DNA of 64,000 bases from an uncultured Clostridia bacterium (GTDB lineage: Bacteria > Bacillota > Clostridia > Christensenellales > UBA1242), in NCBI GenBank assembly GCA_930971385.1, contig CAKNGB010000001.1, positions 193,670 to 257,669 on the forward strand, written 5' to 3'. A program made the translations under genes and the position numbers. The notes below the pieces were generated by a model that was not told where the DNA came from, ran no database searches, and worked only from the letters and a program-made list of their open reading frames with translations. The stretch's first letter is position 1. Every line of letters begins with the position of its first letter. Shown here in pieces: positions 17,066 through 24,812 of the stretch.

Positions 17066-17395
17066 TTATAATTCTTCGATAAACTTTTGCGGAGAATTAT
17101 TTTTTTTGTTTACGCTTTGCTTAGAGACTTCCTTTTTTTGAGTTCCTAGAAGTGACGACATAACATCAGCGCCATTCTTTTTGCCAAGTAGAAGAGGAAG
17201 TAAGTCGCTTAAATTTTTATCTGAAAACTGAGGAAAAAGATGGGAAAGAAAATTTCTTTGAGATGTGTTTTTATTTTCGTTTTGTGAAGTGTTTTGATTA
17301 GATTGATTAATAGAAGAGTTTTGTGTGACCACTCTTCCGTCTTTCATGAAAATTTCTTCGGGATAATAAACATTGTTCACATTGTTTTCGTTCAT
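17066..17395 (-). CDS. Hypothetical Asn/Gln/Ser-rich protein
   Basis: A 109-residue protein I do not recognise. The N-terminus has VYYPEEIFMKDGRVV. The middle (about 27-47) is a low-complexity run of N, Q, S and T. A short hydrophobic patch, LSDLLPLLLGKKNGADVMS, lies around residues 62-80, and the end is lysine-rich. No signal peptide or membrane helix is evident. It is divergent from the next small gene, with an 89-nt AT-rich spacer. No ribosome binding site is visible before the ATG at 17395. The reading frame is the only long one here and is not a shadow of another gene. Confidence that it is expressed is moderate. Confidence 0.55.
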   Translation of the reverse strand: MNENNVNNVYYPEEIFMKDGRVVTQNSSINQSNQNTSQNENKNTSQRNFLSHLFPQFSDKNLSDLLPLLLGKKNGADVMSSLLGTQKKEVSKQSVNKKNNSPQKFIEEL

Positions 17396-17484
17396 ACATA
17401 ATATATATGCAAATAAGCATTAAAATTTTAAACTTTTAAGTCAAATTTATTTTTCTTAAACATATATTGATTATAGGAGAAGTT

Positions 17485-17748
17485 ATGAAATTAAGCGAAT
17501 TTGCAGAGAAATCACAGAATTCTTTAGATATGGAAAAAGATTTAACAAGCACTTACGACGAAATGAAAAATCTTTCACATGACGAACTTTTAAATAGACT
17601 TCAAGAGGACATTAAAAAGCAAAAGGCTAATGGTAGTTTTAATTATGAAGGTATGATTAATTCCTTAAATCAAATTAGGGCATATCTTCCTAATGGCGTT
17701 TACGAAAACATGATAAGGATTATTGATGAGATAAATGGAAAAGATTGA
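17485..17748 (+). CDS. Hypothetical small helical protein upstream of an S8 peptidase
   Basis: An 87-residue, charged, probably all-helical cytoplasmic protein of no family known to me. It contains HDELLNRLQEDIKKQKANG and a C-terminal half reminiscent of small regulatory or adaptor proteins, but nothing diagnostic. The ATG at 17485 follows AGGAGAAG; the in-frame TTG at 17467 lies before that ribosome binding site. Its end overlaps the S8 peptidase gene by 14 nt, so the two are likely co-translated. A role as a partner or inhibitor of the protease is possible but is only inference from the overlap. Confidence 0.75.
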   Translation: MKLSEFAEKSQNSLDMEKDLTSTYDEMKNLSHDELLNRLQEDIKKQKANGSFNYEGMINSLNQIRAYLPNGVYENMIRIIDEINGKD

Positions 17749-18868
17749 CAAAAGATTAACAAACCTAATTACCTCGTTTGCCGATGTTAAAAAAATTGAT
17801 TGCTTTGTTTATTATCGAAATAAAGCGGAGATTTTGAGGATTTTTAAAAACATACATATTGAAAATGACTATTTCTTTATTCGCGCTCTTCACTGCAAGA
17901 TGACAAAAGAGGAAATTTTAACCTACTCAAAACTTAATGCTGTTGAATATATTTCCTCTCTTTCCAAAGCGAATTGTCAGATGAATGTTTCTAAGGAAAT
18001 TTTAAAGGCTGAGGAAGTGGCTTTAATGGGGAAGGGAGTGAATGTTGCAGTTATTGACACTGGCATTTTTCCTCATGCCGATTTTTTGCTTGGAGAAAAC
18101 AGAATTAAGTTTTTTAAAGATTTTGTTGCTGAAAAAAAAGAACCGTATGACGATAACGGCCATGGCACTTTTGTTTGCGGTGTGTGCGCGGGTGGAGGGT
18201 ATCTTTCTAAATTTAAATTTTGCGGAATTGCTCCAAAGGCGAAACTTTTTGTGCTTAAAGCATTGGATGAAAATGGAGAGGCGACGGCTAATAAGATTTT
18301 GGATGCTATGGAGTGGGTGTTTGACCACCATATTACCGAAAATATTAGGGTTGTTTGTATGAGTTTTGGCAGTGAGCCGATTGGTTATAACGACCCAATT
18401 ATGCTTGGTGCGAACGCGCTTTGGAAGGACGGCGTTGTGGTGGTTGCGGCGGCTGGGAATAGCGGTCCAAAGGAAAGCACAATTAAATCTCCAGGTATTA
18501 GCCCTGAAATTATCACTGTTGGCGGATTTGATGATAACCGCTTTGACGATAATTCGTTTAATAAAGATTTTTTTGAAATGGCAAACTTTTCTTCTCGCGG
18601 ACCAGCGCTTAGACATTTCAAACCAGATTTGGTTGCACCGAGTGTGGACATAACCTCGTGCGGAATAAGGAATTTTTACACCAAACTTAGTGGCACAAGC
18701 GTGGCAACTCCAATGATTGCTGGCTTGGTGTGCTTGATGTTAGAGCGTTTTCCAAATTTAACGCCTAATCAAATTAAAACAAGGCTTTTGCAAGGTTGTT
18801 CCAGCATTGGTTTTGATGCAAACAGTGAGGGATATGGTGTGCCAAATCTTTTGAAGATTTTAAGGTGA
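17735..18868 (+). CDS. Subtilisin-family (S8) serine peptidase, probably intracellular
   Basis: A 377-residue protease with the complete triad: D108 in VAVIDTGIFPHADF, H143 in DNGHGTFVCGVCAG, S322 in LSGTSVATPMIAGL. The oxyanion Asn is in VVAAAGNSGPK. There is no signal peptide. The N-terminal ~95 residues look like an inhibitor-type propeptide (KIDCFVYYRNKAEILRIF and following), and the mature domain starts near residue 98. The lack of a leader suggests it acts in the cytoplasm, like the intracellular subtilisins, or is exported by another route. It overlaps the preceding small gene by 14 nt. Cysteine content is high for a secreted subtilisin, which also fits an intracellular location. A terminator follows. 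Confidence 0.92.
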   Translation: MEKIDKRLTNLITSFADVKKIDCFVYYRNKAEILRIFKNIHIENDYFFIRALHCKMTKEEILTYSKLNAVEYISSLSKANCQMNVSKEILKAEEVALMGKGVNVAVIDTGIFPHADFLLGENRIKFFKDFVAEKKEPYDDNGHGTFVCGVCAGGGYLSKFKFCGIAPKAKLFVLKALDENGEATANKILDAMEWVFDHHITENIRVVCMSFGSEPIGYNDPIMLGANALWKDGVVVVAAAGNSGPKESTIKSPGISPEIITVGGFDDNRFDDNSFNKDFFEMANFSSRGPALRHFKPDLVAPSVDITSCGIRNFYTKLSGTSVATPMIAGLVCLMLERFPNLTPNQIKTRLLQGCSSIGFDANSEGYGVPNLLKILR

Positions 18869-18886
18869 CACGGCGCTTCGGAAGCA

Positions 18887-18912
18887 AAAATTTTGACTTC
18901 GTAAAATTTTTT
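18887..18912 (+). terminator. Terminator after the S8 peptidase gene
   Basis: AAAATTTT (18887-18894) and AAAATTTT (18903-18910) pair around GACTTCGT, then T continues to 18912. A second small palindrome, TGGCAC-TC-GTGCCA, follows at 18912-18925. The rest of the 18869-19075 spacer holds no gene. Confidence 0.65.
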
Positions 18913-19025
18913 GGCACTCGTGCCAGTTCGCTTGCGCTCACCCTTCCTCGCTTCAATAAACTAAACCTTTTTATCAAAAATTTAGTCATAATTTCAAAAC
19001 TCTTTTGAAAAGATTGTTATTTTAT

Positions 19026-19054
19026 TTGTAAAATAATTGGAAATTAGGTATAAT
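19026..19054 (+). promoter_or_regulatory. Sigma-A promoter of the repeat lipoprotein
   Basis: TTGTAA (19026-19031), 17-nt spacer, TATAAT (19049-19054). It is followed by GAGAGGAT and the ATG at 19076, so the signal peptide start, not the downstream ATG at 19164, is the one served. Confidence 0.8.
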
Positions 19055-19075
19055 ATTGTTAAATTGAGAGGATAT

Positions 19076-21521
19076 ATGAAAAGAGTTCTATTGATTATTA
19101 TATCTTTCATATTTTTTGGCGGAATGGTGACAGGCTCGGCACTTCTTCTTTCTGGTTGTAACTATGAGCAAGCGGAAAGCGGGGGGGGGATTTCAAGATG
19201 AAATTTTAAATGAACAAGAAAATATTAACGAATCAAATGAAAATGCCGAAAACATAAGTGAAGATAAAAACAACGAAACTCCAACAAGCGATGTTCATCC
19301 TTATGCTGCTTCACTTGAGGTTTATTATAGTAGTTATAGTGGGAATTATTCCTTTGAATCAAGTGTTTATGTTAGCGTTAGTGGTCGTGGCGCAACACTA
19401 AATCAATATGGAAGTTATACATTTAGTAATCTAACCTCCACAAGCGTGACAGTAAGCCTTTCTGCAGATGGACCATGGAACTATTGGATTAGTTGCAATG
19501 GAAGGCAAGGACTTAATAGTTTAAGCGTGAGTGTGTCGGTTGGTTCATCTGGAACAACAAGTCTTAGTTTCTCTGTGGAGCATTGTTGCGTTGTTACATA
19601 TTATCCAAATGGTGCAAGTGGCAGTGCTCGTGTGGAACGTTTAAGCGAACAAACTTACACGATTGGCAGTTGTCCATTTTATCGCTCTGGTTATGAGTTT
19701 ATGGGCTGGTCAACATCATCAAGTGGTAGTGTATATTATGAACCAGGCGATAGTATTTGGTTGGAACAAGATCTTGATTTATATGCTGTTTGGGAGCAAA
19801 CTTCATATTATGTTTATTTGGATGTATATTTTGCCAGAAATTATGGCACTTATGCTGTTTCGTTACGCGTCAGTGGCTCTGGGCTAAGCACAAGAACAAT
19901 AAGCGAAGGAGGAACTGCTTCGTTTTCATATCTAACTGATGGTTCGGCATCGTCAATAACTGTGACGGTTGCTGAAACTTCGCCATCGCCGAACTATTTT
20001 TATGTTGGCACATCTTCTAATCCAACAAGTTTGACCTCTTATTCTTTTTCTTGGAGCAGAAATTCTGATAGGTCAGTGACAATTTACACTGAACAGCGCT
20101 ATGCCATAACTTATAACGGAAATGGGGCGACATCTGGCTCTACTTCAACAACATATTATGCATACAGAGATTCGTCTTGGCCAACAATTGCATCAAATGG
20201 TTTTAGCCGAACTGGATATGCTTTTGCAGGTTGGGCAATCTCTTCGACTGGCAGTGCAATGTATCAACCTGGTGATTCTTACACTAGCAATGGCTATCCA
20301 ACGCTTTATGCGGTTTGGAATAGGATTACTTACACAATTACATATAACGGAAATGGTAACACTGGTGGAAGCACAAGCCCAACAACAAAATATTATGGCA
20401 CATCGGTCACTTTGAGGGCAAATGGATTCACAAGAACGGGCTATCATTTTGTGGGGTGGGCAACAAGTTCAACAGGTGCAGTTGTATATGACGATCAAGA
20501 TACTTACACAATAAATGCCAGTGACACACTGTATGCAAAGTGGGCGGTGAATAACTACTATGTTTCCTTCCAGCCAAACGGAGCAAGCGGAAGTGCTTAC
20601 ACTCAAACTTTCACATGGGGAGTTTCCACCACTCTTACTGCCAACAGATTTACAAGAAGTGGATATAAATTTTTGGGTTGGAGTGTTGGCTCATCCACAG
20701 CGGGTGTTAGTTATGGTGATATGGCAACGGTTTCCAACTTAACCTCTTCAAATGGTGGAATGGTGTACTTCTATGCACAATGGGAGGCAACCGTTCAAGC
20801 AAAATATGACAGCGCTGGCGGATATTGGTATGTTGAAAATGGAAAAATTCCTCAAACAAAAGTGACCGACAGCACACTTATTAACGCCTTGAATTCAGTA
20901 ACAACCACTGGTTCAACTTACTATATCGCAGGGCAAACCTTGCAAGCGAGAGTGTATAGTGGTACTGAGTATTGTGAGTGGAATGAAACTTGGTATGAAG
21001 TTGAGCCGATTAAGTGGAGATTGACTTCTGACACAAATCAAGCAGTTGGGTACAATTCCACAAGCCCCATTAGTGCTGTTTTAGCCGAAATTGTTTATGT
21101 TGACCAATATTCTTCAATCGAGTTAAATGTGGGTGCAGGATATTCGACTGAAGCGGTTAATGAATTTTTGCATAATGCAATTTCAACTCAGTATCTCGAT
21201 TCATATTCGTATGTCGTGGAAAACTTTAGTGACGGCACAACTTTCATAAACACAACCACTACCAATGAGCAGGTTTTGGTGGCAAGCACAAATGAAATTG
21301 AAAGTGTGGCGAAAACCACTGCAGTTGAATTTTCAGACCTTGTGGAAGATATGATAAAATACTATGGCGGAACGAATGTGTATTTTACGCGTGACCTTGG
21401 CTCAAACTACAACAACATTGTTTGCTTTAATGAAGTAGGTAGAGAAGTTCAACGCTTTGCCACAGACTATCGCGGAGTGCAATTCACCGTTCGCTTCACG
21501 GAGTATGGTTGCGTGGCGTAA
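19076..21521 (+). CDS. Large surface lipoprotein with Listeria-Bacteroides (InlB B-type) repeats, split by a frameshift in a 9-G tract
   Basis: Two reading frames meet at a G9 run. The first (ATG 19076, stop TGA 19199-19201, 41 residues) is a lipoprotein signal peptide with lipobox LLLSGC. The second is open to 21521. Loss of one G, or gain of two, would join them into a lipoprotein of ~814 residues. After an acidic Asn/Glu linker come Ser/Thr/Tyr-rich beta domains and four InlB B-type repeats (motif RTGYxFxGW ... LYAxW). The C-terminal domain (~545-785 of the second frame) contains YEVEPIKWRL, as in DUF6273-like regions of clostridial surface proteins. The alternative ATG at 19164 has no ribosome binding site or leader. 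As written, the gene is off. It could be a phase-variable adhesin or a sequencing error at the homopolymer. Confidence 0.85.
19181..19189 (+). repeat. Homopolymeric G9 tract (candidate phase-variation switch)
   Basis: Nine consecutive G in an AT-rich genome, directly after the lipobox region. Eight or eleven G would put the signal peptide in frame with the repeat domains; nine stops translation at 19199. Runs of this length slip readily during replication. Confidence 0.85.
19585..20790 (+). repeat. Protein-level InlB B-type repeats (four copies)
   Basis: Copies run at about 19585-19795, 20096-20325, 20326-20550 and 20551-20788. Each has a start like YxITYNGNG, a central R(T/S)GYxFxGW and an end like LYAxW. 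The third copy fits best. A non-matching beta segment (19800-20090) separates copies 1 and 2. The DNA copies are diverged, so recent tandem duplication is not evident. Confidence 0.85.
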
Positions 21522-21562
21522 AAAAAATTCCAATTAAAATTTAAAAAGAATTTCTTTTATTA

Positions 21563-21598
21563 AAAAACGCGTATATCAAAAAAGATATACGCATTTTT
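21563..21598. terminator. Bidirectional terminator between convergent genes
   Basis: GCGTATATC (21569-21577) pairs perfectly with GATATACGC (21584-21592) around A6. A-run before and T-run after, so it can serve both the lipoprotein (+) and the nucleoside hydrolase (-). Confidence 0.9.
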
Positions 21599-21600
21599 GT

Positions 21601-22533
21601 TTATAAAACTTCAGAAGTCATTTTTAAAGCGTTAAAGATGTCGGTTTTAAAGTCGGTTATGTCTATATCAACACAAATTTTTGCGTTCGGTTTTTTGTCA
21701 TATGAGGTGTCGAGATAGCCATATTCTTCATTGCCATTTTTATAGTATTTCATTTCAACATATCCGTTTTCCCATTTCATGTTTTGTGGATTTGTGAGGT
21801 AATATATGGTGCAGACATCATGCACGGCAGCACCAAGATGACCGACATGAAAATCCTTATATTTTTTGAACATCTTTGCAAAAATTTTACCAATTTTATT
21901 TGTCTTTTTGAAAATTTTAATATCGTTCTTATCAAGATAGGCAAAATGCCCAAGTTCCATTGGCACCATAACAAGAGGTATTTTGCTTTTAAGCACAATT
22001 TCCACACTTTCTGGGTCAAAGGCAATGTTAAATTCGCGGTATGGTTTGCCATAGATTTTCTCTTTCGTTCCGCCCATGAAAATTATTTCTTTAACATATT
22101 TTTTGCTGTCAGGATATTTTTCCAACATTTCGGCAATCGGCGTCATAGGTCCAATGGCAACAATAGGCAGTTTTTTCTTACTTTCTTTCAGCATTTCAAA
22201 CATCGCATCGCAAGCAGGAGTTTCAATTATTTTACTCTTAATTTTTTTAGTGTTAACCTTATATCCGCCAAGCCCGCCTTTGCCTTGCGCATTGAGGGCG
22301 TAGGTTGGTGGGCGCTTTAAAGGGTGGTCAGGTCCAACAGCAACTGGGATGTTTTGCTTGAATAAATCCATTAAAAAAAGGCAGTTGTTTGTGGCGTTTA
22401 TAATTGGTCCATTTCCACCAGCGATGCAAAAAAGTTTTATGTTTATCTCTTTGCAAAATAGGGCATACATGATAGCTGTGGCGTCGTCAACACCAGGATC
22501 TGTCACAACAATACAATCAATTTTTTGTTCCAT
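21601..22533 (-). CDS. Inosine-uridine preferring nucleoside hydrolase family protein
   Basis: Cleaves N-glycosidic bonds of nucleosides in purine/pyrimidine salvage. The 310-residue protein has TDPGVDDA (D12, D16, D17) at the N-terminus, the calcium-binding hallmark, although the first aspartate of the more usual DxDPG is replaced (VVTDPG). IVAIGPMTPIAEML and IIFMGG are typical of the middle, and FNIAFDPE matches the substrate-binding NfxxDP element. HDVCTIYYL provides the late calcium-binding Asp. The start at 22533 follows AAAAGGTG; the longer frame to 22560 starts before that site. Its promoter (TTGCTT-N17-TATAAT) lies at 22564-22592. Substrate preference cannot be told from sequence. Confidence 0.92.
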   Translation of the reverse strand: MEQKIDCIVVTDPGVDDATAIMYALFCKEINIKLFCIAGGNGPIINATNNCLFLMDLFKQNIPVAVGPDHPLKRPPTYALNAQGKGGLGGYKVNTKKIKSKIIETPACDAMFEMLKESKKKLPIVAIGPMTPIAEMLEKYPDSKKYVKEIIFMGGTKEKIYGKPYREFNIAFDPESVEIVLKSKIPLVMVPMELGHFAYLDKNDIKIFKKTNKIGKIFAKMFKKYKDFHVGHLGAAVHDVCTIYYLTNPQNMKWENGYVEMKYYKNGNEEYGYLDTSYDKKPNAKICVDIDITDFKTDIFNALKMTSEVL

Positions 22534-22563
22534 AATTAAAACACCTTTTAACAATTTCAATTT

Positions 22564-22592
22564 ATTATATCATATTTAATTTCCCCAAGCAA
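22564..22592 (-). promoter_or_regulatory. Promoter of the nucleoside hydrolase gene
   Basis: Read on the minus strand: TTGCTT (22587-22592), 17-nt spacer, TGA-TATAAT (TATAAT at 22564-22569). The -35 region lies in the loop of the palindrome at 22578-22607. Confidence 0.75.
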
Positions 22593-22612
22593 ATGATAAG
22601 GGAAATTTTTTT
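22578..22612 (+). terminator. Hairpin plus T-run overlapping the hydrolase promoter
   Basis: AATTTCCC (22578-22585) pairs with GGGAAATT (22600-22607), followed by a T-run on the plus strand. It may stop antisense transcription entering the spoIIA operon, or act as an operator of the hydrolase gene. Confidence 0.5.
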
Positions 22613-22629
22613 ATTTTTTTAAGTTTTCT

Positions 22630-22678
22630 AAATATTGTGTGGTATGCAGGAAAATTTTTTGCATAATACACCATATTT
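22630..22678. repeat. Interspersed TGCATAATACAC hairpin element, copy 1
   Basis: AAATATTGTGTGGTATGCA (22630-22648) and TGCATAATACACCATATTT (22660-22678) pair over 19 positions with G-T pairs and one mismatch. The right arm is shared with elements at 25070 and 59042. Confidence 0.7.
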
Positions 22679-22795
22679 AGTTTTATTTTTATTGATAAAA
22701 GTCAAATTCCACATTCTCCAAAATAACTCACGATTTGACAAAGTAAGATAAATCTTCACATTTTTCGTATGCTAGAATTTTGGCAAGGAGGTGTT

Positions 22796-23104
22796 ATGCA
22801 AATAAAAAGTCGTGTGCATAATAACACGCTATATGTGCTTTTATGCGGAGAACTTGACGAACATTCCGCTTCATACACAAAACTCACTCTCGATAAGCTG
22901 TTTTTGGGAACGAATTTTCAAAAAATTGTGATTGATTTGTCGGAATTATCGTTTATGGACTCCACAGGTATTGGCGTTTTGATTGGACGCTATAAGAAGA
23001 TGAAGGACAAAAATATTCCTATCTATATCTGCAATCCTTCCAGCCACGCAGAAAAGATTTTTAAAATGACAGGGCTTTACGAAATTATGCCCAAAATTGT
23101 TTAA
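22796..23104 (+). CDS. spoIIAA: Anti-anti-sigma factor SpoIIAA
   Basis: SpoIIAA releases sigma-F from SpoIIAB in the forespore. The 102-residue STAS-domain protein carries IDLSELSFMDSTGIGVLIGR; S56 in DSTGIG is the site phosphorylated by SpoIIAB. AAGGAGG precedes the ATG at 22796. It is the first gene of a standard spoIIA operon, 12 nt ahead of spoIIAB. The 262-nt upstream region contains a TTGACA at 22735-22740 without a matching -10, and TAGAAT at 22773-22778. I could not assign a sigma-H or sigma-A promoter with confidence. Confidence 0.93.
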   Translation: MQIKSRVHNNTLYVLLCGELDEHSASYTKLTLDKLFLGTNFQKIVIDLSELSFMDSTGIGVLIGRYKKMKDKNIPIYICNPSSHAEKIFKMTGLYEIMPKIV

Positions 23105-23116
23105 GGAGTTTTATTT

Positions 23117-23563
23117 ATGAAATATTCAAATTTTATGGAAGTGACCTTCAAGGCTTTGTCGGTTAATGAGGGGTTTGCGCGTGTTTGCGTCGCTTCTTTT
23201 TGTGTGCAACTCAATCCTTCGGTGGATGAAATAACCGACATCAAAACTGCTGTCAGTGAGGCGGTGACCAACTGCGTTGTGCATGCCTATCCTAATGCAA
23301 TAAAAGGAGATATTACGCTTAGATGTGAACTTGAAGGCGATCTTGTTTCTATCACAATATCCGATAGAGGCGTGGGGATTAAAGATGTGGAAAAGGCACG
23401 CGAACCTTTCTATACCTCAAAGCCGTCGGAGGAACGCTCTGGCATGGGCTTCACGGTTATGGAAAGTTTTATGGACAGCGTGGATGTTTCCAGCAACTCA
23501 TTTGGCACAACCGTGAAAATGACTAAAAGAATCGCAACTTGCGAAGTGGCTAAGGAATGTTAA
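23117..23563 (+). CDS. spoIIAB: Anti-sigma-F factor / serine kinase SpoIIAB
   Basis: GHKL-type kinase that binds sigma-F and phosphorylates SpoIIAA. At 148 residues it is full length. The N-box is SEAVTNCVVHAYP, the G1 box SDRGVGI, and the G2 box SGMGFTVM; a C-terminal strand (GTTVKMTKRI) completes the fold. AAGGAG lies 8-13 nt before the ATG. The end overlaps sigF by 7 nt, which implies coupled translation and balanced stoichiometry of anti-sigma and sigma factor. Confidence 0.95.
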   Translation: MKYSNFMEVTFKALSVNEGFARVCVASFCVQLNPSVDEITDIKTAVSEAVTNCVVHAYPNAIKGDITLRCELEGDLVSITISDRGVGIKDVEKAREPFYTSKPSEERSGMGFTVMESFMDSVDVSSNSFGTTVKMTKRIATCEVAKEC

Positions 23564-24282
23564 GTCAGGAAGAAACTATCTCTCTCATCAAAAAAGCGCA
23601 AAACGGCGACCAAGATGCCAAGGAAACCTTGGTTAACGAAAACTCTCCGCTTATTAAAAGCGTTGTGAAGTGGTTTAAGGATAAGGGTATTGAAAATGAA
23701 GACCTCTACCAACTTGGATGCCTTGGCTTTTTAAAGGCAATTAATAATTTTGATTGCTCCTTTAATGTGAAATTTTCCACCTATGTTGTGCCAATGGTGG
23801 TGGGCGAAATTAAGCGCTTTATGCGTGATGACGGGGCTGTGAAAGTGTCGAGGGCGATTAAATCGCAAAACATCAAAATCAACAAATTTGTTGATGACTT
23901 TTTTGCTGTTAACAATAGGCGTCCAACAATTCAGGAGATTGCTAAGACTTTTCATATTCAAGAACAGGAAGTTGTGATGGTGATGGACTCTGCCAAAATG
24001 CCAGTCTCCCTTTTTGCACCCTTTGACGACGGTGAGGAAGAGGGCTTGACTGTGATAGACAGGTTCGACAGTGAAAGCGGTGGGAGTGACTTTGTTGATA
24101 ATCTGGCGCTTAAAGAAGTTATTGAAAAACTGGATGACAGAGATAAGAAAATCATCCTTTTAAGGTATTTTCAAGATAAAACTCAAAGTGAAATTGCCAA
24201 AGTTTTGGGCGTTTCACAAGTGCAGGTGTCGCGTCTTGAAAACAAAATTTTGGATACTTTGAAGAAAAAGTTGTCAAATTAA
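23557..24282 (+). CDS. sigF: RNA polymerase sporulation sigma factor SigF (SpoIIAC)
   Basis: Forespore-specific sigma factor. The 241-residue protein has region 1.2/2 (NENSPLIKSVVKWF, then EDLYQLGCLGFLKAINNF), region 2.3-2.4 (VKFSTYVVPMVVGEIKRFMR), region 3 (RRPTIQEIAKTF) and region 4 helix-turn-helix (TQSEIAKVLGVSQVQVSRLE). Its ATG overlaps the spoIIAB stop. Its place as third gene of the spoIIA operon sets it apart from SigG, which it resembles. Presence of this operon shows that the organism sporulates or descends from spore formers. Confidence 0.95.
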   Translation: MLSQEETISLIKKAQNGDQDAKETLVNENSPLIKSVVKWFKDKGIENEDLYQLGCLGFLKAINNFDCSFNVKFSTYVVPMVVGEIKRFMRDDGAVKVSRAIKSQNIKINKFVDDFFAVNNRRPTIQEIAKTFHIQEQEVVMVMDSAKMPVSLFAPFDDGEEEGLTVIDRFDSESGGSDFVDNLALKEVIEKLDDRDKKIILLRYFQDKTQSEIAKVLGVSQVQVSRLENKILDTLKKKLSN

Positions 24283-24301
24283 AATTTTTTTTGAAAAATG
24301 C

Positions 24302-24331
24302 TTGAATTTGCTGGTCTATGTGTGATATAAT
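24302..24331 (+). promoter_or_regulatory. Extended -10 promoter of rplS
   Basis: TTGAAT (24302-24307), 18-nt spacer, TGA directly before TATAAT (24326-24331). Transcription should start about 24338, at the base of the leader stem. Confidence 0.8.
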
Positions 24332-24336
24332 TAATA

Positions 24337-24385
24337 CGACTTCGGATGTTCCGCTGTGGCTTGAGGCTTTACGAACATCATGTCG
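24337..24385 (+). promoter_or_regulatory. Structured rplS (L19) leader
   Basis: CGAC (24337-24340) pairs with GTCG (24382-24385). GATGTTC (24345-24351) pairs perfectly with GAACATC (24373-24379) around a 21-nt apical loop. This fits an L19-type autoregulatory leader known from Bacillota, where the ribosomal protein binds its own mRNA. The class was recognised from position and shape, not from a covariance search. Confidence 0.6.
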
Positions 24386-24410
24386 AAAATCTGAAAAAAG
24401 GAGATAAGTC

Positions 24411-24761
24411 ATGGCAAATTTAATCGACCAAATTGAAAAAGAAAACATGAAAGAGTCTGTTCCTGTCTTCTCTGTTGGCGACACTGTTAGGGTTAATGTC
24501 AGAATTAAAGAAGGCGACAAGGAAAGAATTCAGGCTTTTGAAGGTGTGGTTATTGCAAGAAAAAATGGTGGCGTTAGAGAAACTTTCACTGTTAGAAAAA
24601 TCTCTTATGGCGTTGGTGTGGAAAAAACCTATCCAATTCACTCACCAAAAATTGCAAGCATTGAAGTTATCAGAAAAGGTAAGCCAAAAAGAGCAAAACT
24701 TTACTATGTTCGTGACCTCACTGGAAAGGCTGCCAAAGTTAAATCAGCAGATAATAACTAA
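24411..24761 (+). CDS. rplS: 50S ribosomal protein L19
   Basis: L19 lies at the interface of the ribosomal subunits. The 116-residue protein shows the family signature through [43 protein letters not shown] (in part), [15 protein letters not shown] and the C-terminal [24 protein letters not shown] precedes the ATG. It is monocistronic here, with promoter, leader and terminator all visible; the usual rpsP-rimM-trmD neighbours are absent. Confidence 0.98.
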   Translation: MANLIDQIEKENMKESVPVFSVGDTVRVNVRIKEGDKERIQAFEGVVIARKNGGVRETFTVRKISYGVGVEKTYPIHSPKIASIEVIRKGKPKRAKLYYVRDLTGKAAKVKSADNN

Positions 24762-24766
24762 GGTTT

Positions 24767-24791
24767 AAGAGTGCTTTAAGCACTCTTTTTT
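24767..24791 (+). terminator. Terminator of rplS
   Basis: AGAGTGC (24768-24774) pairs with GCACTCT (24780-24786) around TTTAA, followed by T6. Confidence 0.9.
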
Positions 24792-24812
24792 ATTGTCATA
24801 ATATTGGTGAGT

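Noticed and set aside
19164..21521. ATG at 19164 as the true start of the repeat protein
   Set aside because: It has no ribosome binding site and would give a surface-type repeat protein without any export signal. The promoter, ribosome binding site and lipobox all belong to the ATG at 19076.
21784..22320. 178-residue reading frame on the plus strand
   Set aside because: It lies opposite the nucleoside hydrolase gene, is rich in Phe, His and Asn, and has no promoter or start signals. It is a shadow frame.
22735..22778. Sigma-H or sigma-A promoter of the spoIIA operon
   Set aside because: TTGACA at 22735 has no -10 box at a workable distance, and TAGAAT at 22773 lacks a matching -35 of either class. 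Not supported well enough to list.
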